64,000 nucleotides of DNA, from NCBI GenBank assembly GCA_033065855.1, contig JAVXUO010003193.1, forward strand, positions 124,001 through 188,000. Reading direction: 5' to 3'. This stretch comes from Escallonia rubra. Lineage: Eukaryota; Streptophyta; Magnoliopsida; Escalloniales; Escalloniaceae. The notes under the pieces were generated by a model. The model ran no database searches and was not told the DNA's origin. It worked only from the letters and a program-made list of their open reading frames with translations. This document shows, piece by piece, positions 11,801-23,985 of the stretch (position 1 is its first letter; every line of letters begins with the position of its first letter). Position numbers and translations under genes: made by a program.

Positions 11801-12373
11801 AGATCGAAAAAACAAATCTGTAAGAAACTTTGTTTTCCGTTAATGTACAGATGAAGAGTTGTGTAAACTCTTGACAGATATATGTGTGGAGAGCTTCAGA
11901 CGAAAACAAGTAAACACATGAAAAATCAGCATTGAATGGGAATTTGAATTGACTTTCACGCAACAATTTTAGGAATCTGGTTGGTCCGGATGGAATGTGA
12001 GGCCGGTCACAATTCTAGAGCACCATCTCAGGAATGCGGTGGAATATATAGTCAGTTGAAGAAAAAATTACGATGATGCATTTATGGATAGTAACATTGA
12101 GCCCGTACCAGTACTGATCTGGTGACCATTGTGCCTGAGCAACCGAAAACACAATGCAGTAGTAAACAAATCTTCATCGCCAAGGTTCTCATCTGAAAAT
12201 TGTTCTAACAATGCAGCGATATCTTCTTCAAAGTGGTAGGCAAGTCCTAGTCGTTGAAGTGTGTCTATCAACATCATTGTCCCCCTCGGCTCTGAAGATC
12301 TTTGCAATGCTCTTTGAGTTCCTTCTAGCAGTTCCATTAATCTGGCGCTGTCATCAACCTCAGGAGGAAGCAT
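8881..12373 (-). CDS. terpene synthase, TPS-g-like (linalool/nerolidol type), exons 2-7
   Basis: Six exons on the minus strand join in frame with GT-AG borders: 12373-12109, 11415-11043, 10438-10220, 10128-9990, 9883-9632 and 9171-8881 (stop TAA). They give 513 codons including the stop. Sizes of 219, 139 and about 250 bases are typical of class III plant TPS genes. Exon 2 starts the alpha-helical N-domain (LIDTLQRLG). The third listed exon has the RDR motif (SFARDRP) and the aspartate-rich DDIFD (10270-10284) that binds Mg and diphosphate. The NSE/DTE motif DDLGTAKEE spans the last intron. No RRX8W motif is seen, and [20 protein letters not shown] fits TPS-g, whose members make acyclic linalool or nerolidol. 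No stop or frameshift occurs in these exons. The first exon is not adjacent; the candidate is at 20320-20544. Product assignment is inference. Confidence 0.9.
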
Positions 12374-13694
12374 CTACACCATGACAACGACCCATGCAAA
12401 ATATGTTTTAGCCACACGATAATGTACGCCCTTTTTCTTTTCTTTTTTTGGGTGGGGTTGGGGGGGGGGGGGGGGGGTGCGTTTTCTCATTTTATGAATT
12501 GTGGATTGTCCTTCTCTTCTCTTTCATTTCATTTCAAAAGCATGCAGCTCGTTGCCTTAGGACGAACATAATTTGAAGAAAAGGGTTGTTGTGAACTGAA
12601 AAGCAAATCCAAAATCCAAAGCATGCTTTTCTATGGCGAAAATAGAATTGAAGAGAAGAAATACGGAAATGAAAACAATATCGGCACCCAGAGAAATAAA
12701 AGTCGAAGACCAAACTTAAAGAAGGGAACATCGATGCTTAACACGCACAGCTGCTAGTTATTTCTTTTTTTTGTTTTTTTCTTCTTTTGTGTTTTAGATT
12801 TTCTTAATCTTTTTTGTTCTTATCTTTTTTTCGTATCCTATTGTTCTTCTTAATCTTTCTCAACCGAAAGCGAGACATTCCCAACTCTGTTGAACAAATA
12901 TGCATGTTAGACCCCAAGGATTTGAGCTCTAGAGCATACAGTTTCGGCTTTTTAACATGAAATTTTTGGTGAAAGTCCTTATTATTCCATTGAAGCTCTA
13001 CAAAGTACAATTATTTCTTCACTTACTGAAGACTATACAAGCCTAACTCAAAATCGAAAACATAAACAGAATAAAGTCTAATAACAAAAACAGAAGCATC
13101 TACGCCATGATAACGACCCATGCAAAATATGTTTTAGCCACACGATAATGTATGCCCTTTTTTGTTGTTGTGGGGAGGGGGGGGGGGGGATTCTCGTTTT
13201 GTCATTTTATGATTTGTGGTATTGTTCTTCTCTTCTCTTTCATTTCATTTCAAAAGCATACAGCTTGTTGCCTTAGGACGAACATAATTTGAAGAAAAGG
13301 ATTATTGTGAACTGAAAAGCAAATCCAAAAAAAACAAAGCATGTTTTTCTATGGCGAAAATAGAATTGAAGAGAAGAAATACGGGAATGAGAACAATATC
13401 GGCACCCAGAGAAACCAAAGTCGAAGACCAAACTTAAAGAAGCGAACATCGATTCTTAATCTTTTTTGTTCCTATCTTTGTTATCGTATCCTATTGTTTT
13501 CTTAATCTTTCTCAACCGAACGCGAGAAATTCCCAACTCTGTTGAACAAATATGCATGTTAGACCCCAAAGATTTAAGCTCTAGAGCATACAGTTTCGGC
13601 TATTTACCATGAAATTTTAATTTTTTGGTGAAAGTCCTTATAATTCCAGTGAAGCTCTACAAAGTACAGTTATTGCTTCACTTTCTAAAGACTA
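12369..13694. repeat. tandem duplication of TPS intron sequence (about 0.65 kb x 2)
   Basis: 12369-13035 matches 13091-13694 through the splice-acceptor edge of TPS exon 2 into the intron. Shared marks are GCATCTAC.CCATGA.AACGA, a G-run (18 G at 12460-12477, 13 G at 13177-13189), and ACTCTGTTGAACAAATATGC. The second copy repeats only the first few bases of the exon, so it carries no coding sequence. Frames on the minus strand here (12534-13010) are not genes. Confidence 0.88.
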
Positions 13695-15199
13695 CTAGCC
13701 CAGTAACCCGAGCCAAGCGCAGACCGATTTATAAAATACAGTATACCATAAGGTTTGAAAGAGTGTATTAATATGTACCAATATTGTGAGACAAAAAAAA
13801 CAATAACATTATTAAAAAATATCTTATTTGACTATAAAAAATAGATAACGATACAGTGGAGTCGCTAATACTTGTCTTCTTTAAGCTTTTACTTTAAGTT
13901 ATCAAGTAATATTTCAAATGAATATTGGCTTAGCAGTTATAGTAGTAGAATAATCATGCTGGTGCTATATATATAAAGTTAAATAAGAAGTAGATTTGTG
14001 GTTGAAATTAAAAAGTTGTGAGGCTATGACGTATCCCTTTTAAATTATAGATGTTATATATGAGTATAATTCTTTAACTTCAAAAGTTTTCGAGCTATTA
14101 CATGTTTTTTGAATAATTTTTTATATATATCTTTCTCTAATTTTTTGTGAAATACACGTGTGAGGACATTCAATCGGCAAAAATGCGTCCTTTTTTTTTA
14201 TAGTGCTTTTGAGGTGTTAATAATCCAAAATAATACATGATATGTAAGTACATTGATAAAGTATAATTTAAAAGAGGGGTAACTTTAAAAGGTTGATTTT
14301 GCTTTTCACAAATTATATGTCTACAATTTGTCATAAAATTATAGTAGCTCTTACATCTAATAGATGCCTTTGATAGTATTTTTTTCATAGATACTTATTT
14401 AATCAGAATATAATGTACATTTTGTATACCAACTTTTGTCGAGTTATTCTTGTTAACTACATTGAGCTTGTAAAAATGAACAAATACGCTTATGTTAAAC
14501 TAACAATTACAGGGTGGAGATTAAATAGTTCATATAATTGTTATTTAATGCTCACATCAATTATAACTCATAGTTATAATCAACTCTATTATAGCCAAAA
14601 TTAAGTTCCAAAACTCATAATTAGTCTAATATTCACTAATTGGTCTTGCTATTCATGTGAATTTAATTAACTAAAAAATAATATATTTCATATTTGGTCC
14701 TATTAGAAAAAATTGTCAGTGTATATTCGATTACAATAAGCTTTGTAAAATTACTTCAAACAAATTCATTACTCAAATATACTAAAAAAAAATTTTGACA
14801 GAACGACCACTTAATATCCAATGTTTTCATAATGTGTGTGCACGTGCGTGCTTGTGTTTCTTTAATTCTTGTAAGATGCTAGTAATGATAAAAATAAATT
14901 GATGAAGATGACATGTCCTTATTTTGAAGTTTTAAAATTATTTTCTACATCTTTAATGACTTGTCGCCAAGTTCTAGTTTTTATATCTACTAAGTGCACT
15001 CATATTTATTTTTCATGGAAAACTTAATTAAGTATAAATAAAAAAGTCTTTTCATTGATCATAAGGCCCTATGCAAAAACGAATTGTTAATTATTTATTT
15101 TGTAGAATGACATAGATATATTTTTACATTTTAAAGATTTTAAATGTTCTCAAATATAGTAACTAAGAATTATTTGATTTAATTATGCCTTTTTTCAAA

Positions 15200-16760
15200 T
15201 ACGTGCGTGATTTCTTTTCAAAATTTTATATATGCATTGTACCCACTTTGATTATTGTGCGGTGTTATCAAAGCAAAAAAACTGTCCAATAATTGCATTA
15301 TTGATCTTATATGCTACATTGACATTTTTTTGCAATAATTATGTTATGTGTGTGTGTGTGTACACACACATTTATTACATTATAATAAACTTAAATTAAC
15401 TGTAACATATTCTTTTTTCTTCTAAATCTCATATGTTATTTTTGTTTTCTAGATACATGATTTTTTTTATCATCGTATGAGAAAGTTAGTTTAAAGGAGA
15501 CGATAATCAAAATTATATCCTAATAAATTAGTTTATATTTTTTTAGAATTAATTCTCAAATTATATAAAACTTTCTAATATAGTCTTCCTATAGCTCCTA
15601 CAAAACTAAATAAACTTAAAAATATAGATCACATCCAAAATAATATTTGCATACCTTTAAATACACTAACATATTTAGTATATAGTCTTAAATCCTTTTT
15701 AATTATTAGATTTATGAATATGCTTTATTATTATTATTACAATCTTAATTGATTATAAGTAGACAGTCATTTGTTAGTCGTTTGGTCCCACCCAAAAAAA
15801 GATGGTTAATTTTTTATTTTACCTAAAGGATTCTAAAAGCTATATATTATATTTGATATATCTTTACATCGATACGATAAGTATATATTAAAATAAATAA
15901 ATATTAATAAATTGTTAAATTATTTTTATTGCTTCAATCTCACATCATTTTTTCCCTCTTTTAAATCTAATATGTTATTTCGTTTTTTATGTATAAATTT
16001 TCATATTCATATTAGAAAGTTATTCTAAGGATACAATAGTTAAAATTAAGTCATAATAAGTTTGTTCATTAATTAGTTAGAGTTTTAGAATGTTTAGAAT
16101 TAGTGTTTTAATTATAAGGCTTACTGATATGCAAATTAACTTATCAAGAAATAAGAACCTCATCCAAGATAATTAAGAATACGATAGCAATTAATAATAA
16201 TTTGATTTGACTGCAGCTTTTTTTTTCTCCTAATACATTTCTTTTCAAAATCTTATATATGCTTATATAGCCACTTTGTTGATCGTACGGTCTTATCAAA
16301 GCAAAAAAATGTCATGTAATTTGATTATTGATTTTATATATGATATAGATAATATTTGCCATGACTATGAATGTGTAAATAAACATATATTTATTACATT
16401 ACAATAAACTTAAATTAACTGAAACATAATTTTTTCTTCTAAATATCCATAAGTTATATTTTTTAGATACGTGATTTTTTGTCTTTGTATGAGAGAGTTA
16501 GTTTTTAGAGCACAATAGTCAAGATAAAATCCTAAAAAGTTCGAATCATTAGAGTTTTAAAATTAGTTTTCACATTATATAAGGCTTCCTCGTATAGCCC
16601 TTATATAGTTCCTGCAAAATTAAATAAACTTAAAAATAAGGTCACATCCCAAATAATATTTTCATACCTTTAGATAAATTGACATGTTTAGTATATACTC
16701 AATTTAAGTCTTTTTCAACTATCAAATTTATGAATAAGCTTTATCATTATTACAATTTTA
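15200..16760. repeat. diverged ~1.03-kb direct duplication inside the Helitron
   Basis: About 15200-15740 is repeated at about 16240-16760. Shared marks are TTATCAAAGCAAAAAAA, ACATTTATTACATTATAATAAACTTAAATTAACTG (given here as landmark ends only) and a following TTCTTCTAAAT. The copies differ at many positions. No gene is present. Confidence 0.6.
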
Positions 16761-17019
16761 ATGAATAATATAATTGTACAGTCCTTTGTTGTTTGTGTGT
16801 CAATTTTTTTATTTTTATCAAAAGGATTCTAAAAGGTACTATAGTATATTAACAAATCATTACATCAATTACGGTAAGCAATTTTATAAATTTTAAACAA
16901 TTACTCCCTACAATTATGATAACTTCTAAATTATTCATATTTACCCTTTTTATACTTTTTTTATTCTATTGTTTAGCATGATATTTTAAACTATTACATT
17001 ATTTTTATTATTCAATCTC

Positions 17020-19990
17020 AATTGTAGCATCATGTTTTTTTTTTTCTCTTCTAAATCTAGTTTGTTATTTTCGTTTTTAAGATATATAAATTTTTATATT
17101 CAAGTTAGAGAGTGTTTTTAAGGATGCAATAGTCAAAATTAAGTTCTAATAAGTTAGATCATCAATCAGTTAGAGTTTTAAAATGTTTAGAATTAGTTTT
17201 CAATTATATAAGACCTAGTTATATGGAAACTAACTTATCAAGAAATAAGATCCCCATCCAAGATAATATTCTCAATTGTAGCATCATTTTTTTTTTCTAA
17301 ATTTAGTAGGTTATTTTCGTTTTAAAATATATGAATTTTTATATTCATATATTAGAGAGTGGTTTTAAAAATACATTAGTCAAAATTAAGTCCTAGTAAG
17401 TTAATGTATTAATCAGTTAGAATTTTAAAACGTTTAGAATTTATTTTTCAATTATATAAGGCTTAGTAACCCCCTCCAAGATAATATTCTCAATTGTAAC
17501 TTCATTTTTTTCTCTTCTAAATCTAGTATGTTATTTTCGTTTTTAATATATAAGAATTTTTATATTCATATTAGAGAGTGATTCTAAGGATAAAATAGTC
17601 AAAATTAAGTCCTAGTAAGTTAGTTCATCAATCAGTTAGAATTTTAGAACGTTTAAATTTTTGTTCAATTATATAAGGCTTTGTAATATGGAAATTAACT
17701 TATCAAGAATTAAGAACCCATGTAAGATATTATTCTCAATTGTGGCATCATTTTTTTTTCTCTTCTAAAGCTAGTATGTTATTTTCGTTTTTGATATATA
17801 ATTCATATCAAAGAGTGGTTTTAAGAATACAATAGTTAAAATTAAGTCATAATATGTTAGTTCATGAATCAGTTAGAGTTTTAAAACGTTTAGAGTTAGT
17901 TTTTCAATTTTATAAGGCTTAGTAATATGGAAATTAATTTATCAAGAAATAAGAACCCCTCCAAGATAATATTCTCAATTGTAGCATCATTTTTTTTCTC
18001 TTCTAAATCTAGTATGTTATTTTCAATTTTAAGATATCTAAATTTTTATATTCATATTAAAGAGTGATTGTGGGCCCTAGTCAGGGGGGAACGTACGCTG
18101 ATCGCAACATACTTATGTTACGATGAACTGTGACAGTTGTTAATGAGCCTACTTGATGTCATACTTCGTTTCTGAGAATCTTGGATGAATTGCTTTCATA
18201 AAGTAGATATATGTATAGTATCTCTTGTGAAAATATTTACCAGTTTTAAATTGAAGAAAACCATGCCATGTTTCATGTTTTTATGAATCCCAAAATCTAT
18301 TTTAGGGATATGGTTTGTGTACTTACTGGCCCCAAGCTCACCCCTTTTTATAAATGTTTTCAGGTGATCAACTAGATGAACATGAGTATTACGAGGGAAA
18401 TGAGAATGAAGCCGCGGGAGATGCTCGTTAGGAAGCTGAATTAAGCTCCTTGAGAAATTATAATATTGCTGGTTTATTTCTAGAATTGTCTGTAGCTTAA
18501 CTCCATGAGGTTTCCTTTAAATAAATTATATCAGTCATTATGGAAGAATTTAGTAGAGATAATTTTGGGGAGATCTATAAGGACCTCTTTAGAAGTCATA
18601 TTATGGTATTAGTTAATGCATGATATTAGAATTGTTGATAGGTTTAAATAAGGCCGGGCAGAGCCCTTGATTTGAGTCCATTGGGTCTGCGGCCGGTCAC
18701 GTGCCTAGCTGCACGTGGGTTCGGGTCGTGACATGTAGCTTCATTTGTTTTTTCCTCTTCTAAACCTAGTATGTTATTTTCGTTTTTAAGATATATGAAT
18801 TTTAATATTCACGGTAGAAAGTGGGTTTAAGGATACAATAGTCAAAATTAAGTCCTAATAAGTTAGTTCATGAATCAATTAGAGTTTTAGAATGTTTAGA
18901 ATTTGTTTTTCAATTATATAGGGCTTAGTAATATGAAAATTAACTTATCAAGAAATAAGAATCCCATCTAAGATAATATTCTCATAGTAGCATCTTTTTT
19001 TTTTTTTCTTGTAAATCTAGTATGCAATTTTCGTTTTTAAGATATATGAATTTTTATATTCATAGTAGAGAGTAGTTTTAAGGATACAATAGTCAAAATT
19101 AAGTCCTAATATGTTATTTCATGAATTAGTTAGAGTTATAAACGTTATTTCATGAATTAGTTAGAGTTATAAAACGTTTAGAGTTAATTTGTCAATTATA
19201 TAAGACTTAGTAATATGAAAATTAACTTATCAAGAAATAAGAACCCCATCCAAGATAATATTCTCAAGTCTAGTATCATTTTTTTTTTTCTTCTAAATTT
19301 AGTTTGATATTTTCGTTTTTAAGATATATAAATTTTTATATTCGTATTAGATAGCGGTTTTAAGGATAATATAGTCAAAACTAAGTCCTAATAAGTTAGT
19401 TCATCAATCAGTTATAGTTTTAGAACTTTTAGAATTTGTTTTTCAATTATACAAGGCTTAATAATATGAAAATTAACTTATCAAGAAATAAGAACCCCAT
19501 CCAAGATAATATTCTCAATTGTGGCATCATTTTTTTCATTGTTATTTTCGTTTTTAAGATTGAATTTTTATAATTATAATAGAAAGTGTTGTTAAGGATA
19601 CAATAGTCAAAATTAAGTCCTAATAAGTTAGTTCATCAATCAATTGGAGTTTTAGAATATGTAAAATTTGTTTTTCAATTATATTAAGCTTAGTGATATG
19701 AAAATTAATTTATCAAGAAATAAAACTCCATCCAAGATAATATTCTCAATTGTAGCATCATTTTTTTTCTCTTCTAAATCTAGTATGTTATTTTCGTTTT
19801 TAAGATATATGAACTTTTATATTCATATTAAAAAGTGATTTTAAAGATATAATAGTCAAAATTAAGTCCTAATAAGTTAGTTCATGAATCAGTTATAATT
19901 TTAGAACGTTTTGTCTTTCAATTATATAAGGCTTAGTAATATGAAAATTAACTTATCAAGAAATAAGAACCCAATCGAAGATAATATTTT
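17020..19990. repeat. tandem array of ~245-base units inside the Helitron
   Basis: About ten units of 217-281 bases start near 17023, 17272, 17489, 17737, 17977, 18735, 18984, 19265, 19512 and 19745. Each carries CTCAATTGTAGCATCATTTT, GTATGTTATTTTCGTTTTTA, AGTCAAAATTAAGTCCTAAT and CTTATCAAGAAATAAGAACC in that order. Related single units occur at 38385-38740 and, inverted, at 40734-41165. The array is interrupted at 18072-18732. Confidence 0.88.
18072..18732 (+). mobile_element. probable LTR-retrotransposon fragment in the tandem array
   Basis: This GC-richer stretch of about 660 bases breaks the 245-base array in mid-unit. It starts near GTGGGCCCTAGTCAGG and ends GGGTTCGGGTCGTGACA, an ending common in plant Gypsy-type LTRs. 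It lacks a matching 5' end and a target-site duplication, so it may be a partial LTR brought in by recombination. No coding frame is seen. Confidence 0.4.
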
Positions 19991-20269
19991 AAACATTTAA
20001 TGACACTTATAATAGTTATAATTCTATTTCACGTTGAAAACATAACTCAGACCCTTATTATATATTATAACTTATTATATTTTATATAGATACAAGCCTA
20101 ACTCAAAGTACAGTTATTTTTTCACTTACTTATTACAAATTTGAAACTACCGACTTTTTTGTATAAAAAAATAAACTTTTAGACATTCAGGTAAGATTTT
20201 GGAGTATTTTTAAAGTACTAAAGTGTATTTAATCCAAAAAACAACAAAAGACGCGGATGAAGTCAAGGA

Positions 20270-20312
<43 letters not shown>

Positions 20313-20319
20313 TACGGAC

Positions 20320-20544
20320 CACAGGTGGGCGAAGATATTTGGGCAAAGCATCATAGCCCTGTACTGATGGCACCGTTGCCGTAGAGGGTGCCGATGTTGA
20401 AAGCGGCGTGCACATGCAAGTACATGAACTTGAGGAGGAGCCCCGGTTGATCAGCAACGAAGAAGCATTTATTGAAACTCCAGCACTAGAAGCAGTCCAA
20501 GACCTTGAGAGTGAGGAAACAATGCTAAATTTCATGCAAGCCAT
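20320..20544 (-). CDS. candidate first exon of the terpene synthase (plastid-targeting peptide)
   Basis: A minus-strand ATG at 20544 opens a frame rich in serine, threonine and alanine and poor in acidic residues (MACMKFSIVSSLSRSWTASS at the start), as in chloroplast transit peptides. TPS-g proteins often begin with a similar SWT..A..S stretch. Two possible donors, after 20323 and after 20320, both leave phase 0, which matches the phase-0 start of exon 2 at 12373. A TATA-like stretch lies about 150 bases upstream (around 20691). If correct, intron 1 is about 7.95 kb and contains the tandem duplication and the Helitron. The C-terminal part (ALPKYLRPPV) is not something I recognise, so another gene fragment is possible. 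The GA microsatellite at 20276-20308 starts just after the exon. Confidence 0.45.
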
Positions 20545-20559
20545 ATACCAAACACAGGT

Positions 20560-21893
20560 TTGGCAGAGTTTGGGGAACCTTAACTAGAAGATGGCTCGCG
20601 AGAAATAAAAAGGAAGATATCGGGAACCTCAATTAGAAGATGCTAGATGCAGATCTCCTGCCTTTGAATAATGCAAAACCCTAGTGTATATATGCAGATC
20701 TCAATATTTTGGGAGATATGTACTTCTTGAGGGCATTGCTTTTGAAGCCTCGAATAATTGAATCTGTAAGCTGGGTCTTCAGTTTCACTGTACTTTTTTG
20801 GAAAGGATATTAGATGTTTCCTTGCGAACCTTAATCAAAATTACGTCTTGGATTCCGCTTTAACTCCCAGTCAACTCCGCTTATGCCTGTCGATCAAATT
20901 GATAATTTTATAGTTTTTGTTCATTTCCAATCTTTGACACTATTGTTGTGTATTGCCACCGTGGAAGGTATACCTGAGCCTTTTTCCTTGATATTAACCT
21001 GAGATCGGTTAGATGAGTTTTTTGAGTCTTCGGTATAATTTTCGTTTTGATTACTCTCTCATGTTATTTTTGTTATTCTTGAATGTAGGTGTATTCGAAT
21101 AAAAAGTTGAAGAGTGACGACAGCAAGGGATTGAGTTCAATAGTCCCTCATGTGAATTAATTTGCTTCTGACGACCTAACCAACGAAAACATGAAAAAAC
21201 TAACTTTTATGTCTGGTTGAGATCTTGTGGAGATTATAGGGTATTTGGTGTTTGTATTAGTTAAATAAGTATGTGTTGTAGATAGCCTTAAAAAATGGAA
21301 TTACAATTTCGCAGTAACAATTTTACCGCAGTTGTTAGTTCCATGTGCCCCACCGAGTTTGAGTACTGGATATGAGATGTTTTTGTTGACAGTAGATGAG
21401 GTCTGTTGCTCGTGGAGACCACAAGGATATCATCAATGAATGGCTTAAAAAGTGTTTGGCTTGATGGGATCATTTCAGTGCATTAATCACCACAGAGTCG
21501 TATATGTTGTCGGGGTTGTCGTCATTACCATGTGCAGTCACCAGAGAGTACACTTGTTCGTATATGTTGACGGGGTTGTCGCCATTACCATGTGCCCAAG
21601 CGACACAGATGTGGTGCCCAAGCGACACGGATCTCAAGAAGGAGGGAAATTTTGGTGGCAGAGACGTTAAAATTGTAGTGCTTACGCATGTTTTAGGTTT
21701 TAGAGATCTAAAATTTTGGCTTAGCAGTGGACAACAATGAAGGTGCTTGGTGTAGAAACCGTATTGCAGATGTCCAAAGAAGAATTCACACTTTAATTGG
21801 AGCATACTTGTCACCGTATAGCTGTCATATTCCCTAATTGAATGTTGTTCGTATTTGATAAGGACATATCAACGTGTGCTTGGTTATAACAAA
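20560..21893. other. intergenic sequence upstream of the terpene synthase
   Basis: No gene is supported. The first 200 bases would be promoter and leader if the exon at 20320-20544 is real. At 21498-21630, CATTACCATGTGC occurs twice, 64 bases apart, each after a TATATGTTG.CGGGGTTGTC block, and GTGCCCAAGCGACAC also repeats. The frames crossing it are on both strands and share no recognisable domain. Confidence 0.5.
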
Positions 21894-23985
21894 CTAGCTC
21901 AGTAGCCCGGGTCGATTTACAAAAATACAATATAACATAAAATTTCAAAAAATATATCACTGCGTGCCACTAGGACTGTATACGAACCGAGTACGAGCCG
22001 AACATGGGTCTGTTTGAACTCGGTTCGTTTAAGTTTTGGCATGTTTGAGCTCGGCTCGAGTTCGTCAAGATCCAAAACATCAATGTTCAAACTCGGCTCG
22101 AATTCGTGACGGTGAAACTCGAGCTCCTCTTGTTCAACTCATTTAATAATACGAGCCGAACTCGAGTTCGGAAACTCGGCTCGCTTTCGTGTTCAACCTC
22201 AATCAAATCCCTAAATTTACTCAAAATCCTCAAATCGTTCAAGCAATCAAGCTATAATATCCAATAATAGATCAAAAACAAGAACCTGTTAAGGAAACAG
22301 AATTAATTCTTATATAGGATATACAATGAGGGATGCAAAATAAAAACACTGTAAAAAGAAATCTCGATTGACCGGCAATGAAGACATATACAACGGGTTG
22401 ATGCATGCCCTTTGCGAATTAACTCCCTCTTCAAGCCCCTAGCTTTGCAGCTTTGCAGTTCGGAAACATGGCTTTGTAGCTTGAATCAGGCGACGCAGGT
22501 TGAATCCAGCGACGTAGGCTGAATCTGGTGACGGGGAGATGACCACGATGACGACAGGTAAGGTGATGACCGTCTGTGAAGAGAGAGCAGGGGGGCTGTG
22601 TGCGATCTCTGCATGTGAGAGATCAAGATGGGGGTGTTGTGCGATCTGTGTGTGAGAGTGAGAGAGAAGGTATTTGACTTTTCGAGTATCTGAGAAAAAG
22701 AGGCAGTGTGGGCGGTGGTCTGGCCGACGGTGTGCCTGTGTGATGACCGATGACTACCTGTATACTGATGACTGATGAGAGAGGGGGCATGGGTGTGAAC
22801 TGTTGAGTGTCTCTCTGATGAGATAAGGAATACCCACATCTGGTGATATATAGAGAGAGGAAGCAATTGGACCACAGGCTTCCACGTCCCAAAACACTTC
22901 CCAATACATGGATATTTTGTGTAGGTCTTAATATATTGTAAAGAGTAAATGAACCGATGTTCCTTTATAAGACTCGGCTCGTATTACGAGCACTTTGTTG
23001 ACGAACATAAATAAATAAACATCATTATGTTCAAACTCGGCTCGTTTAATAAACGAGTTCTAAAATTGTGTTCGTGTTCGGTTCACCTATTACATGAATG
23101 AATATGAACAAGTTTTAAAGAGAGTGAACATCGAACTGTTCGTGAACAACTCAGTTCATTTACACCCTACGTACCACATATATTGTGACATAAAAAGACA
23201 AAAATATATTATTTGGCTACAAAGAATAACCTTTGTACCTAAATTAATTACGACTAACTTAAGTAAAATGTCAACAAATGAATTCACCTGCATTACTTCG
23301 AACTTTCGATTATGAAACAACATTATTTATTTGATTAGGATGCATGCAATTATTATGAGATATTTGCATATACATTTGTGTTTACATGTATTTTCTTTAT
23401 ATTGTAAGTTGAAAGACAAAGAATAGATGACGATATAGTGGAGCTGCTAGTTACTTGTCTTCTTTAAGTTTTTGTTATAAGTTGTCAAGTAGTATTTCAA
23501 ATGAATATTGGCCTAGTACCTAGAGTAATAGAAAGTACCATATAGAGTTAAATAACGAATATGATTGTCGATGTAATTAACAATAGTGATGATATCACGT
23601 ATCCCTTTTGAATTGTAAATGTTATATATGAATTTAATTTCATAACTTCAGGTGGGTTTTTAGGTGTTGCATATGTTCTTGAGGTTATTATAACAATTAA
23701 ATAGATATTTAAAAGGAATAAAGTTGCATTTTAAGTTTAACTGGACTTATGTATGCACCTTATCACTTTCAAATAAATTATCACTTATTGCAAAAAATTA
23801 ATTTTAACAGAACGACCACTTAGAATCTAATATTTTTATATAGATGCTTTTATTTAATACTTGTAAGATGCTAGTAATGAGAAAATTCAAGTTGATAAAG
23901 ATGAATTGTTCTTATTTTGATGTGCTGAAATTATTTTTCACATCTTCCATGACTATTATTTGTCGCCAAGTTATAATTATGCAAA
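21894..23985 (-). mobile_element. second Helitron-family copy, truncated and interrupted
   Basis: The left end CTAGCTCAGTAGCCCGGG, preceded by A, matches the 3' terminus of the larger Helitron (CTAGCCCAGTAACCCGAG), although its hairpin is eroded. 23400-23985 matches 13841-14970 in patches, for example TTGTCTTCTTTAAG, TTTCAAATGAATATTGGC and CTTGTAAGATGCTAGTAATG. The copy is split by a hAT element at 21971-23169. The 5' end is not identifiable; similarity fades at about 23985. Confidence 0.6.
21971..23169. mobile_element. hAT-type non-autonomous element, copy 1
   Basis: The element begins TAGGACTGTATACGAACCGA and ends TTCATTTACACCCTA, imperfect inverted repeats of the TAGGGCTGTA type. An 8-base duplication flanks it (CGTGCCAC at 21963-21970, CGTACCAC at 23170-23177), as expected for hAT insertion. 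Both arms hold many direct and inverted copies of AACTCGGCTCG. The middle has GAGA-rich sequence that gives spurious minus-strand frames. No transposase is encoded. Another copy is at 62490-63913. Confidence 0.82.

Larger units (their letters stand above)
13695..20090 (-). mobile_element. Helitron, non-autonomous, 6.4 kb
   Basis: Read on the minus strand, the element starts TCTATATAAAATATAATAAG at 20090 and ends GGGTTACTGGGCTAG at 13695. An imperfect hairpin (TCTGCGC TTG GCTCGGG) lies 12 bases before the CTAG end. These are Helitron hallmarks. The flanks read GACTA at left and TACAAGCCTAACTC at right, so insertion was between A and T. The paralogous sequence at 13031-13050 has the uninterrupted GACTATACAAGCCTAAC. 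The body is AT-rich, with no Rep/helicase or other coding sequence that I can recognise. It sits in the inferred first intron of the terpene synthase gene. Confidence 0.85.
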
